Source: Periplaneta americana (lineage: Eukaryota; Arthropoda; Insecta; Blattodea; Blattidae). Taken from it: DNA of 64,000 nucleotides. Of the stretch, positions 34,306 to 45,975 are shown piece by piece. The first letter of the stretch is position 1. Every line of letters begins with the position of its first letter. The position numbers and the translations under genes were made by a program. The notes beneath the pieces are model-generated. The model had not been told where the DNA came from. It saw only the letters and a list, made by a program, of their open reading frames with translations, and searched no databases. The stretch is taken from contig NC_091119.1 of NCBI RefSeq assembly GCF_040183065.1, positions 209,006,298-209,070,297 of the forward strand, in the 5' to 3' direction.

Positions 34306-35330
34306 ACCAACCAACATCTAGTGATCAAGCGATCAGAAGAATAATATAAAAACATCTGTGAATGTTTGTTTTAATTCCAGAAGTTTGTCCAAATAATTCT
34401 TTTGCACCCTGTTCAGTATATATTCGTTTAATAATATTTATTATAGAATTGCACTACGATCATACTATTGTAGTTAGCAAGAATGTCCCCCCCCCTAAAA
34501 AAAAAAGTCCAACAGCTCTCACACCCTGGTTCAACAGACTGTTGTTGGAATTTAGCTGATTATATGGAATCAACATTATACAATATGTTTCAACTGTGAA
34601 CCTACACTGAGTCTCCTTCCATGGAAAGGCTGTTTGAACAGAGGTCTATTTAATGAACTTTTTTTTTTACGGCTGAATAATGTACCATATACAGTAAGCT
34701 TTTTATTTTTTTCCCAAGATTCCTTTTATTGTTGGAATTATACATTCTCTCGGTTACTGAAGAACTAGAATATAGATAGAAATTTTTGTCAATATAACTG
34801 CTGATAACGAGATGATATTTTGGACAAATGAGACCGAGAATTCGTCATGGATTGCCTGATATTCGCCTTATAGTAAAAACCCAATCAAGTAATGCGCCTA
34901 ACTGTAAGCAGGTTTTGCTCCTTACCTACCCTGCTGCATGTAACATTCCCAAGCTACAACTCCTGATTCAGTTTGCTTTTGAAATGTAATACCGAAAATG
35001 CAATTTCAATGCTCACCTTGTAGTCACATTATGGAAGAAAGTCTGATACCCTGTGACATAATTCTCAAATTTGTATACATTTTCCTCCATGTCAAGAGAT
35101 AGACAGCGTAGGCCCATCAGATTCAGTATGATTCGAGACTGGGAGGCTCAGCTCCCTGTTCGGGTAGTTGAATTCATACACATCGACACTGTTTACAAAA
35201 GGAAGGAAAGAAGTTGTTAGGAAGAGACACTTAAAGGTACTAAATCAAGTTGCATTAAAAGGAATGCATTTTTGAAATAACAGTGTTTGCAGATATTTTC
35301 TTTACACAAATAATTCGGTAAATAAAGCAT
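34306..35330. other. No gene recognised
   Basis: AT-rich with C8/A9 runs near 34487-34506. No paired repeats or coding. Confidence 0.35.
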
Positions 35331-35522
35331 GAAAGAATATGAAGATTTATGTTCCAAATCAAAAGATACAAATCAACCTCAGCTGACAGTCACACATACA
35401 AGTCAATGTTTACAAACATCACTGTCTATTTTCGAAAGAATATGAAGATTTATGTTCCAAATCAAAAGATACAAATCAACCTCAGCTGACAAGTCAATGT
35501 TTACAAACAGCACTGTCTATTG
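35331..35522. repeat. ~103-bp tandem duplication
   Basis: GAAAGAATATGAAGATTTAT starts at 35331 and again at 35434, followed in both by GTTCCAAATCAAAAGATACA, AATCAACCTCAGCTGACA and AGTCAATGTTTACAAACA. The second copy lacks about 12 bases (GTCACACATACA). Near-identity implies a recent event. Confidence 0.95.
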
Positions 35523-35589
35523 GAATGTTGTGAGAGGCATAAAATGATGTTGTTCGTACAGTAAGCAAAAGCTGAACTTCATATTATTG

Positions 35590-35734
35590 TGATGTACCGA
35601 AGAACATATGACATTTCCATGCAGATATTCTGCGACATCATATGATGAAAGATGAGTGGAACGGAGAAAAATTCTCTCAGGGTTGAAATCCCGGTGCCGG
35701 AGAGAATTTTCCTCCGTTCCACTCAGCTTTCATC
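35590..35734. mobile_element. tRNA-derived SINE tail ending in a hairpin
   Basis: TGATGTACCGAAGAACATAT...TGCAGATATTCTGCG leads into a hairpin (35644-35677 and 35701-35734) with arms GATGAAAGATGAGTGGAACG / CGTTCCACTCAGCTTTCATC. The loop GGTTGAAATCCCGGTGCCGG resembles the head of a known insect tRNA-derived SINE read backwards. The arms are inverted copies with two or three mismatches. Confidence 0.65.
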
Positions 35735-35928
35735 AAAAGCTGAACCTGGTACAGAAATCAGCACCGTCAGCAGTAATTCTGAAAGAAGTCATAACTAAGC
35801 ACCAAGTGTGCCAAGATCCTTCTGTTGAAGATTTTGAATTATTTACAGTGTTACAGTCATTATTTACAAAGTAACAATAATTGTAAAGAACAATCAATAT
35901 TGTATGGTTATAAGTATATATGTATTAA
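35655..35928. other. No further gene recognised
   Basis: Short open frames at 35656-36043 (+) carry no motif and partly overlap the SINE hairpin. Confidence 0.3.
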
Positions 35929-36296
35929 CTCGTGTAATTTTCGCACCCAATTTTCTTTTACTTTCATTTTAACTGGTCAGCGTGAGTCTGAGTTTTCTGA
36001 CCACGAGAGTGATTTACTGGCAGTCGTTCTAAAATGTATTTAGAAATACACAAAATTATGATGGAACCTAACACTGAAGTCTCCTTATTCGTTTCAGAAA
36101 CATCGCGATTTTTCTGCAGTTGCTTTGCGTTTTCACTCATTCTTAATCATACCAGTGTGGTGTGTATAGTTCTTTGAAATACAATGCTGTTTTTCATAAT
36201 GTCATGTAATTTTTTATTTTCTCGCGTAATTTACGCACCCCTACTTCGGATTCCCCCCCCCCCCCACCCAAAAAGTGCGAAAAATACGCGAGTAAA
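35929..36296. mobile_element. Foldback/MITE with CTCGYGTAATTTTCGCACCC ends
   Basis: CTCGTGTAATTTTCGCACCC at 35930 is matched in inverted form by GTGCGAAAAATACGCGAG at 36276-36293. A third copy (CTCGCGTAATTTACGCACCC, 36221) sits 55 bases before the right end and makes a local palindrome around a C14 run. Confidence 0.65.
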
Positions 36297-36736
36297 TACA
36301 GCACCACCACGCAGCAGTAGCTTTGAGTACTGTGCACATCTTCAACGTTTTACAAATGGATGTGCACAGGAAACTGTAGACTAAGGCTGGGGAACAAAAG
36401 TTGTTTTATGTGGCAAATTGTCACAAAGGGGATAAATTCCACTTGAGAATCTACTAAAGTACAATCTTAAAATATGTATATGTACTGGTACATGTGATAT
36501 GAGTTTTCTGTCTATGTAAAAATGTATTAGTAAGGCAGTTCTCACTGGCTTCATCCTTCAGAATTAGACAATCTGGCACATTTTGCAGTCACGTGTTTTA
36601 CAAGATTTCAATTACAGCAGAGATGGACTTATAAAGATCATATGAGAGAAAAAGCATTGAAATATATACAGGGTCACCATACGCTTACAAACTGCATACA
36701 TATCATCATTAATATAACTTATAAATGAGGCGTCAC

Positions 36737-37204
36737 AATAATTGAAACGAGGCATCCAATTCCAAAATGTGCCTTATCCATAATGAAGAGAATGATATAT
36801 TTAAATTATTTCCCAATAATTGAAACGAGGCATCCAATTCCAAAATTCGCCTTATCCATAATGAAGAGAATGATATATTTAAATTATTTCCCAATAATTG
36901 AAACGAGGCATCCAATTCCAAAATTCGCCTTATCCATAATGAAGAGAATGATATATTTAAATTATTTCCCAATAATTGAAACGAGGCATCCAATTCCAAA
37001 ATTCGCCTTATCCATAATGAAGAGAATGATATATTTAAATTATTTCCCAATAATTGAAACGAGGCATCCAATTCCAAAATTCGCCTTATCCATAATGAAG
37101 AGAATGATATATTTAAATTATTTCCCAATAATTGAAACGAGGCATCCAATTCCAAAATTTGCCTTATCCATAATGAAGGTTATGATATATTTCAATTATT
37201 TCAC
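36737..37204. repeat. 78-bp tandem array, six copies
   Basis: Units start with AATAATTGAAACGAGGCATC at 36737, 36815, 36893, 36971, 37049 and 37127. Four are essentially identical; the first differs slightly and the last is diverged. Because 78 is a multiple of three, long open frames run on both strands; these are by-products. An inverted copy of part of the unit (GGATAAGGCGGGTTTTGGAA) lies at 37256-37285, so the array may be the inside of a foldback element. Confidence 0.97.
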
Positions 37205-37439
37205 AACTACTTCAGAGGAAACGTTTTTTTCCTTCTCCTGAAAAATGTATAAAAGTGGATAAGGCGGGTTTTGGAATTGGATGGGGTTTCCAGCTGTGCG
37301 GGATCTTGGACTTGAACATCACACAATGGCAGATATGAGCAGCTAGCTTCTGCTTAGTTGCGAGTGTTTAAATCCACGAAAGACATTAGGCAATATTAGC
37401 TTGAGTGTTTGGTTCTGGCAGCATCAAAGACCATTCCTG

Positions 37440-37930
37440 AAGAGGTCAATTAGTCAAGATATTTAATTTGTGTGCTGAAGTTGCCAAATCCATCGAACAA
37501 TCAACTCATAAACTGATATACAAGCAAGCATCAGTACTTGGAGTACCACATTCAACAATACATTGTCACATGAAGTACTGCTTGGTGAAACCATTTCGTC
37601 AATTAACAAACGAAGGGAATCATGTATGTTTCTGCTTGAGCAGTTTCCTTTAAGGGCCTGTTAATGGAACAACCTATCTGAAAATGCTTTGGACTTGGTT
37701 AATATCCCAATTGACTGAAAATAAAGTTAGAGGTCAGGTATGATTTCAGCATGATGGTCAAATAGTCCATTTTGTGCTAAAGTTTGTAACTTTCTAAACG
37801 GCAATTTCCTAAGGAGGTGGAACTCCAACATCACCATCACCACACAGGATAACAGCCTATGGGAAAACATGCAAATTGCTACAAAACTAATAATGAACTA
37901 CGAGCCACCTTCATAAACATAACACCGCGA
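37440..37930 (+). mobile_element. Tc1/mariner-like transposase relic
   Basis: VAKSIEQSTHKLIYKQASVLGVPHSTIHCHM is a helix-turn-helix of the kind at the start of these transposases. Further on VNGTTYLKMLWTWLISQL, FQHDGQIVHFVLKFVNFLN (usually FQQDGA..H, holding a catalytic Asp) and FLRRW follow. The middle is missing and frames change. Confidence 0.6.
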
Positions 37931-38981
37931 AGTTAAGACGGGGTACAGTGACTTATGGAATTGTGTGATCATAATGGCATGGAATTACCAAATTACTAAA
38001 CTTGTTAGTTTATAAAGTAACACAGCACAACATAGTGAGACATGGCACACCGTGTTTGCATGAAGTCTACAGGTCATGTTGCTAACATTATTCTCCAAAG
38101 TATGTTTGTGCTGCCATTAATAGAAGAATGTTTTATTTTCAAGACTTTAATTCGTCTTCAAAATATATGCATTATAAGCATTTAGGAGATGATTAGATAA
38201 TATTTTGACACACATAAATTCCTAAATATAACCAACAGAACCATTCCATAAAGTCGAAGAGTGTGCAAGTGATCAGCAAAGGAATTTTAAAAAATTGCAA
38301 CTATAGGAGTCATGAGAATTTAAAATTTACTAAAGTACGAGTTCATAAATACGTAACTACAAATTTAAATGTTCGACCCTCAAAGTGCATTCTGAGAACA
38401 TATGAATGACGTACACAATGCACAGGATGCTGAGCTGGTGTCGATCTGTAGAAATCTGATAAATAATATTAGTTGCACCAAGTAAATATACATAACTAAA
38501 CCATTTGTTTCTATCATGTTGTTTCCAGTGATTAATTTCCTTTAACAGATACATGACCATTTATTATTAACAGTACACAGCACATTGAAAATACAAAAAA
38601 AGCTTTCCTAATACATGAGAAAGTGATAATTGAAAGTAATGAAGTTTTATTAAACAATGCTAATACTGTCATGGAATTTCAGAGTTGTTGCACCATGTCA
38701 GAGATGTAAAAATATCCAATGTTTTGGAACTCCATCATTAGGGAAGCAAGTCAAGAAGATACTATCTATTCAGCTATTCCAAGAGACACCCAGCCTGCTA
38801 GCTCTTTCTTGTACATCCATGATATGGCGCAAGGAACGACTTCACACCACATTGAACTCTGTGAAAGATACAAATAATGCTTCGTTCCTAAAGTGAAAGG
38901 TTTCTCATTATCTTTGATAATTTGACTGTTTCCAAGGGAGAGAAATGGATAATGTAACTGGAATATCGTTGTTGAAGAAAC
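37931..38981. other. No gene recognised
   Basis: AT-rich. An open frame at 38657-38896 (+) has no known motif. Confidence 0.35.
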
Positions 38982-39310
38982 AATACTGCGTAACTGACAT
39001 TTTGGCGATTTTCATATTTTTGTTGTGTTGGTATTTCTGGCATCACATGCACTATTTAAAATAAAGAACATGTTTGATTTGCCCATTTAAATCAATGAAA
39101 TAAGTGTTTAAAGCAATACTGCCTAATTCAAAACACACAAAGGCAGAAATTCCACCTAACTCACATTATACAACATTGTGTAACTACAATTATACAGTTC
39201 CTGCTGCAAATACTATGTAACTGATGAAAATTAGCTAAAATGAAACCATATTGTTCCTACTGGAAATATCATGTAGCTGATGAATTAATTTTCCATTACT
39301 GCCTAACAAC
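38982..39310. repeat. Cluster of AATACTGCGTAACTGA-like repeats
   Basis: Related words occur at 38982 (AATACTGCGTAACTGACA), 39115 (AATACTGCCTAATTCAAA), 39208 (AATACTATGTAACTGATGAA) and 39264 (AAATATCATGTAGCTGATGAA). The last two sit in ~40-base repeats 55 bases apart (GTTCCTGCTGCAAAT / GTTCCTACTGGAAAT). They may be subterminal repeats of the DUF7869-like element that follows, but the right end was not found. Confidence 0.55.
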
Positions 39311-39869
39311 TTTGTAAAGATATGTGATTTTTCATGTTAATAGCTTTGATATTAATCTGTGATATTTGCTTTTCTATACAATACGTAAGCAGCATGAATG
39401 AAGTTTTTTTTTTTTTAAATAATATGAACACTTTGGGGGGCAAAGGCTAATTGGAATTTCCCTGTCTTTGATCGGGTAAAAGACCCTGATATAACTGATA
39501 TTTAACTCTTGCGGTGAATCTCGGTGAAGTCCATAAGGCCTAATTAGTCAAATCCACTTTGGTTTCTTTTGTACGCATTGTAAAATTTTTCCTTTGTCAG
39601 AAGAGAGCCAATTGTAGATTCATAAGTTTATGGAATGAGACCTTACTGAAACAAAGGCATTGGATAGAGAGATCACTTGAAGAGGTCTTGGTTGCAAATA
39701 TGTTACCTGTTTTGCAATGTTATCGACTTTGTTTCCAGGTATACCATAATGACTAAGGTATCCATTGAAATGTTATTTACTTTTGGAGTTTTTTTAGTTT
39801 ACTTAGTTGTTTCTGAATTGGAATAATTCTATGTGTGTATAGGTTTGGTACATATTTGATTATATTAAA

Positions 39870-40175
39870 TATAGCCCCCTTGGAGTTGGTAAGTATGCAA
39901 ATAGATTTTTCAGAAATTTGAGTAACAAACTAAAGAGCAGCATCAATAGCTAGCAATTCAGTGTCAAGACTGGAGGAGGATGAACATGATATGAAGTAAC
40001 TTTCTTGATATTTTGGAATATAATACCCTGCTCCTGATGTCCCATTATTAGGATTTCGAGATCCATCTGCATAAATTTGAAGGTGATCCTTATTTGTGCT
40101 GCAAAGTAGTTCATTGGCATCTAACTTAAGAATGTATGGAGGATCATTTTTGGAATGATTTCATAAAAAAGATGT
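39870..40175 (-). mobile_element. LINE RNase H domain fragment
   Basis: The minus-strand translation reads DHLQIYADGSRNPNNGTSGAGYYI (Asp of Y-x-D-G-S near 40065), then LDTELLAIDAAL (Glu near 39960) and FICILTNSKGAI-like sequence: the ordered motifs of a retroelement RNase H domain. It is probably from a Jockey/R1/I-type LINE and is short. Confidence 0.75.
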
Positions 40176-40332
40176 GAAGAAGACAAACGTGAAAGTGTGA
40201 GTCGTGATACTTTTAATGAGGGTTTTCAGAAATGTAATCTCAGTGGACGAGTGTTGTAGTCATACTGCAAAATCACATTATGAAGAGAAAGACGACACAG
40301 TACAGTGTACACTATGGATCAAAGTGGTCTCA

Positions 40333-40735
40333 TGCAAGTACTACAAAACCAAATTATCGGTTCGTAATTTCACGATGTGCAGTATAATTTGGAAAGTAAG
40401 GATACAATTTGCATTTTAGTTTGAGTGAATTGGTTGCCTCAACTTTCGCATCATGTATTGTGGAAAGAAATGCAGGGAAGCTCTATCCCTGTAATTCTAT
40501 TTTCAGATGGTTGCAGCTACCAAAATAGAAATGTTGTCATGGCAAATGTTTTATGACTGGCAATCAATATGCGGTAGTGATAACCCAAAAGTATTTGGAA
40601 AAAGGACATACCCAGATGGAATGCGATTCGGTTCACAGCGCCATTGAATGCAAACTCAAAGACTGTGACATTATGCCTCCCAGTCAGTATGCTCTTATAT
40701 CAAAACACTCAATGCTTACGATGTCGAGTATTTAG
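40333..40735 (+). pseudogene. DUF7869-like transposase relic (lineage 3)
   Basis: CKYYKTKLSVRNFT (40333-40375), ELVASTFASCIVE (40425-40463), VILFSDGCSYQNRNVVMANVL (40492-40553), VVITQKYLEKGHTQMECDSVHSAIECKLK (40572-40660) and PPSQYALISK follow in order with frame changes near 40375, 40490 and 40553. The SDGC-x-x-QNRN and KGHTQMECDS motifs parallel SDNCGGQNKN/RGHSFLPCDR of lineage 1 and DSSFGQNKN/VGHSYLNYDR of lineage 2. The distance from the first Asp to the His is about 35 codons, versus 37 in the other two. TIRs were not found. Confidence 0.65.
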
Positions 40736-40739
40736 AATA

Positions 40740-43120
40740 AGCCTACTCTTTCTTCACTAACTATGCCTTAAAAGCATTTTCGGAGGTATGTAAATGATCC
40801 CACAGTGACTTGTAAGCTCTGCAATATCGTCTTGAAGGTTTGATTTACTATGAACTGTCTTTCAACGAAAAATAGCTTGACATGCCTTGCTGTCCAAGAA
40901 CGTAGTTTTTCCAAAGCTGTACAAAGAACGACTATTGAGATTTGGGATGAACAGTATTTTGTTTGAGTAAATAGGCACCAGAAGAAATAGCCTATTAAGT
41001 TTGGGAGTTTAGATCATTATAAGTAGATCTAATAATAATAATAACAGGATTTTTGTGAAGTGAAATTTATTGTTTCAGTAAATATGTAGGTCTTCATGAT
41101 AACTAAGTGTTGCCATGTTCAATGAATATTATTTTGTATTTCAGTAAATAGGTCTAACATTCATATAAAAGAGTTATATAAGCTTAAGAAATTAGGTAGT
41201 TAAATATGAAAAGATTTAATATGTCATTTTCTTCACAATTTTTAACTGGAAATACATTTTTAATTATCCAAAACATATCATTTGAAAATCCCGCTTAGAT
41301 ATCATCCTCTTAGCTGTTGTAATAACACCAGTTCAATATCGTGTAAGTATCAATTTTCCTCTGTCGATGGCACTGAAATACAGCGTAACAAACATAACTC
41401 ATCAAAGTGTGTGCAACTGATGTTTTATTATAAAACTAATTTTGAGGTTCTGTAAGCCAGCATGTGACTCCCAAACAGTTTTTTCCTTCTCCTGTAAAAT
41501 TCACACTTTGTTAGTTACACGGTATTGTTTCTTCAGTGAAGATATATACAATATCCAAGATTTCACGATCATTCTTCCATTCACAATTAGTTTAATAACC
41601 CATACACACAGATGTTCTACATGTAAAAGTTTCATTTCGAAGTGTAAGGCATTCACCACACTAATGTAATTACTTCACACACAAAACTTTACTCCAGTTG
41701 AATTTTAAAAAGACTGTAACTACATAGATAGATTTCTGTGATAGAGTTTTATGCTTTTGTCTTCTTAATGATTAGTTGCACTGGTGTCTCTGACATGGGG
41801 ATGGTTACGCAATGTCAACATCTTGCTACATTGTACTTATGATTTACTTTAAATGTCCATTTATTTCAATTAAACTAAATGCGTGTAAATGAAGTCAATA
41901 CGGCTACTCATAAAGTGCAGCAATGATGCCGCAGTTACACCACAGCTTAACAGATGATCTCTGCTGACTCTCATGACGTGACACATCATAACATGGTTCA
42001 CTCTCTTTTGTGTCATCATGCTGTTTCTTAAGATATCAGAGACAGTTGACACTACATTCAGTATCAAAATCTGCAATACTGGTAGTTTTCAATGATTTTA
42101 AACACTCAAACTTTCACGTATTTCGATGGGCTGACTTATCTGAAGTTAACTCAAAACAGCTTGTTTATGAGAACTGCATTTTTCGTGTGCACAAAATCAC
42201 TCCAGCATCTTTCTCAAATACGTTGTTGCAAAGGCAATTTCTATTTTCTCTGCAAGCAACTTATTTGGTTTAAATGACAATAGCAAAGGCAGTAAAAACA
42301 AGTAATTCCAGCTACATTTGATCCAATGTTTAAGAAACTTGAAAGTGAAGAATATGGCCTTTAAATGTCCGAACTGGTAAATTATGTGACAATTTTGTAA
42401 GCTGATTTGAAAACACATTCTTATGCGCATAATTCCACAGATTTAGAAACAGAGGGATTTTCAGAATCACCTATGGACACACTAAGTTGTGAATCTGTAG
42501 ATTCTATATTTTATTCTTCTTGTTTATAAACTCATCCATACTCACTTCTCAGCCTATAACTGATATCCAAATTTATTAACTAACCACATTCAACACAAAT
42601 TAAAATTAGATGACACTACGAAGATGGAAACAACTGAACAAACTTGCATGGAAATCGTTTTTGTAGTATTTGGCCGAACACTCATCAGTCGACTGAAGAT
42701 CCCATTGTTTGAAAATCGTAACCAGGCAGCTGTGATCAGTCACATAGTGGGGGGGGACAGAGCAGTTAGTACTAAACGCTACTTTGAATTTTGCTTAACA
42801 TTGGCTTCAATTTAAGTCATTCTTTTCTACAGTGTAAGATAAACAGAAACCATAAACTTAGGTTTCAAAATTTTCCATTCTTAAACTTCATTATTACTTG
42901 AATATTTTAGAACAAACAAATAGAATTGCTCATTCTGAACATTGTTTCGTTCATGCTCACAGAAAAAAATTTGCTTAATAAGAATGACAACTGCAGAAAA
43001 ATGCAAATGTCAAATATGCAACTATAATTACTTGAAAATAATTGGGGAGGGGGGAGAGCTCGTCCCCTTGCCAGAAATCCCTGTGCTTATGGACTAACGA
43101 AGAAATTTGATAAATTATTA
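40740..43120. other. Long stretch without a recognised gene
   Basis: AT-rich. Open frames at 41442-41669, 42010-42277 and 42624-42815 (+) show no known motif. G9 at 42750 and (ATA)n at 41031-41044 are present. Confidence 0.35.
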
Positions 43121-43189
43121 CTTTATATATGAAGGGACAAGTGGATGAAGATGTTATGTAACATTAAAAAAAAAAATAAATAAATTTAT

Positions 43190-43445
43190 TATTATTATTT
43201 AGTAGGTTATTTTACGACGCTTTATCAACAGCTTTGGTTATTTAGCATCTGAATGAGATGAAGGTGATAATGCCGGTGAAATGAGTCCGGGGTCCAACAC
43301 CGAAAGTTACCCAGCATTTGCTCATATTGGGTTGAGGGAAAACCCTGGAAAAACCTCAACCAGGTAACTTACCCTGACCGGGAATCGAACCCGGGCCACA
43401 TGGTTTCACGGCTAGACGTGCTAACTGTTACTACACAGGCATGGA
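43190..43445 (-). mobile_element. tRNA-derived SINE
   Basis: On the minus strand it begins with a tRNA-like head (box B GGTTCGATTCC near 43390, preceded by GCACGTCTAGCCGTGAAACC). It continues through CTCAACCCAATATGAGCAAA and ends TTGATAAAGCGTCGTAAAAT then (AATAAT)n. ATTTATTA at 43179-43187 and 43450-43457 fits a target duplication. It would be transcribed by RNA polymerase III when active and moved by a LINE partner. Confidence 0.88.
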
Positions 43446-43489
43446 CTAGATTTATTAATTTTATTAATGGATGAAGGTGTTATGTTATG

Positions 43490-44760
43490 ATGTACGAGGG
43501 ATATTTTTTTTTTCAAGGTCTGATTGGCCGCGAAATGAGCACAGTGAAAATCTGATGAAGCTTTGCGCAGATGTGTTGCCCAGTGTCTCTAGTATGCTCG
43601 TCGATCACGTCACATCGCACATCAGTTCTGAGCGCGTAGTGAGCATGTAAACATGCCTACAACAACAGAGTCTCCCGCCAAATGTGAAGTGCGAGTGTGT
43701 GCTATAATTCGATTTCTTTATGCGGAGGGGTGCAATGCAGCCGAAATTCATCGACGAATGAGTAATGTGTACGGTGACAGCAAAGTGCGGCAATGGTGCA
43801 GAAACTCCGAAGCAGGATGTGCAGACTTTCATGATGCAGATGGTCAGGGAAGGTTGCGAGTGTCAACCAATGATCTTGTTCAGAGAGAGGATCAGGTGAT
43901 TCGAGAAAATAGCCAGTTCACAACTTCTGTGTTGAGTGATTTCAAGGTCAGCTCTCTATACCATTGTGACTGAGAGACTTCATTACAGCAAACTGTGTGC
44001 GGGGTGAGTTCCCAGATGCCAGCGGATGGGCACTGCCTTAACGTTTCTCCAGACCTACCATGATGGACAAGATTTTTTGAATAAAATTGCCACAGGGGAT
44101 GAGACATGGGTCCATTTCGAAACTGAAGAAACAAAAGAGCAATCCAAATAGTGGATGCATTCTCATTCCCCGAGTAAACCAACAAAGTTCAAGCGAACCT
44201 TCTCCATCAGAAAGTGTATGGCTACTGTGTTCTGGGACCGAAAGGGAGTTCTCTTGGTGGAATTCATGGAACATGGCACGACCATCACTGCAGCCTCATA
44301 CAGCGCAACCCTTCAACGTCTACGAAGGGCAATTCAGAACAAGCGACGAGGAATGTTGTCATCAGCATTGTCCTTCTTCATGACAATCCTCGCTGCACAC
44401 TGCAGCTGCAACAAAGAGGCTCCTGCAGCAGTTTCGATGGGAAGTGTTTGATCACCCACCATACAGCCCGGACTTGGCACCCTCTGATTTTCATCTCTTT
44501 CCTCATATGAAACGGTGTCTAGGACGACAACATTTTGGCACAGTCAATGAACTGTAGACCAAGCTCGTCATACGAGAGAAGCCAGCCGCCTTTGATTTCA
44601 GCCAATTCTCTACGCTGGTCTGCAGCTCATTGTCTGTGCCAAAATGTTGTCCTCCTAGACACCGTTTGTTGTTATAATGAGTCCTGTGCAGAGACCAAAT
44701 ACACTGTAACATGTGATTGTAACACCATTCGTGTATGCAAAACAGCACTGTGCTCTATCA
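43490..44760 (+). mobile_element. mariner transposon, inactivated
   Basis: The left end TACGAGGGATATTTTTT resembles mariner TIRs. The transposase starts at ATG 43653 (MPTTTESPAKCEVRVCAIIRFLYAEG, N-terminal helix-turn-helix with GDSKVRQWCR). It then continues in changed frames: RLHYSKLCARWVPR, IATGDETWVHF (first catalytic Asp, ~44095), TFSIRKCMATVFWDRKGVLLVEFMEHGTTITAASYSATL, VLLHDNPRC (second Asp, ~44380), and PPYSPDLAPSDFHLFPHMKRCL (third acidic position, ~44470). At least four frameshifts and a stop break it. The right terminus is replaced by an inverted copy of the sequence near 44512-44565. Confidence 0.88.
44512..44672. repeat. Inverted duplication of the mariner 3' coding end
   Basis: AAACGGTGTCTAGGACGACA at 44510 and its inverted form TGTCCTCCTAGACACCGTTT at 44650 mark arms of about 50 bases (through ACATTTTGGCACAG and CAATGA.CTG.AGAC), separated by ~45 bases. 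Confidence 0.9.
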
Positions 44761-44789
44761 AAGTGGAGGAAAAAAATTGATGTGATACA

Positions 44790-45975
44790 AAGAAGTGTAA
44801 AGGATGGCCTATCTGCACCACTAGCAGGCCACAGAAAATATGTAGATGATACTAGAACACATGAGGAGTGTCCCAGCCGAATCATCACATTATTCATAAA
44901 ACAATAATCCACATAAACAATACTTGTCACCAGTACTCTCAATATCACTGATGCATTAACTTTACAGCAAATGATGTGAACCAGAGCAATTGTCTAACAA
45001 GCATACAGTAAAAAAAATGCACTTATGCAAATATTTTTGTCACCCAGTTCAATGTATCCTTTGCAACTCTTAAAAATGACACCTGCAGCACATGTGATGC
45101 AGAGGAAAGGCAAAATCAATTCACAGTGTTTGTAATATGACAGTTGATCTTCAACAAACCATGCCTCTTCCCAAGCTTACTACAGCCAAGGCACAACTGT
45201 AGTTCTACAACTCGGGAATTCATAGTATTGACAAGAATGTGGAAAAAGCTACATTCTGTACTTGGACAGAAGATGTGGCACATAGAGGAAGTGCTGAAGT
45301 TTGCAGCTCGTTGTTGCCTGTTCTTAAAGTGGATGAACAAATAAAAACTAAGGATCATTTGGTGATATGGATGGATTCATCTTTCGGACAAAATAAGAAT
45401 CTTCAAATATTAAGCCTTTATCAGTATCTGATATTGAAAAGCTACTATAACATCATTGATCACAAGTATTCTGAAGTGGGCCACTCTTATTTAAACTATG
45501 ATCGCGATTTTGGGAGAATTGAGAATGTTCTCAGAAAACATGACACTGTGTACCTTCCTCAGCAATACCGTAACATAATCAGTTGTACCAGTAGGAAAAA
45601 CAAAGTCGTTAATATGGCTCCACATTCACATTTTACAAACCTAATAGCAAACATGAAACTAGTAAATAGGAAGGAAGACATGCTGGGTGAAAAAGTTCAC
45701 TTCGGTGATGGTATTAAGTGGATTCGTGTCAACGAGTATGGATCTTTCTTGTATAAAGAATGTTATGACGAGAACATGTCCTTAAAAAAGTGAATTTACT
45801 AAGAAACAATAATCGAACAGCTACACCAGATGATGTTTTGATTCCTAGACTTACTCTCAAAACAGGTTATCTCTCTGAGGAAAAAGTTCAAAATCTGAAA
45901 CAACGAATAAAGTTTGTCAAAGAAGAATGTCGATGGTATTATGACCACATTTGTCAAGAATATGAAAAGGTGTGA
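44790..45975 (+). pseudogene. DUF7869-like transposase relic (lineage 2), most complete
   Basis: Segments in order: GHRKYVDDTRTHEECPSRII, KQYLSPVLSISLMH...CEPEQLSN (44915-45000), FNVSFATLKNDTCSTCDAEE (45049-45110, a C-x2-C pair), VDLQQTMPLPKL (45140), FYNSGIHSIDKNVEKATFCTWTEDVAHRGSAEVCSSLL (45205-45315), HLVIWMDSSFGQNKN (45357-45400), SEVGHSYLNYDRDFG (45470-45514), then PQQYRNII, NMAPHSHFTNL and WIRVNEYGSFLYKECYDENMSLKKV. A frame change near 45790 leads to LLRNNNRT...TLKTGYLSEEKVQNLKQRI, ending at 45975. The line-up with lineage 1 is clear (37 residues from Asp to His in both). At least one stop and two frameshifts are present. Confidence 0.75.

Noticed and set aside
36737-37204. CRISPR-like direct repeats
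   Set aside because: Units are contiguous with no unique spacers, and the host is an animal.
36733-37241. Open frames of 140 and 152 residues across the 78-bp array
   Set aside because: They are products of a repeat whose period is a multiple of three and have no protein-like variation between units.
43605-44274. Minus-strand open frames over the mariner
   Set aside because: Antisense shadows of the transposase.
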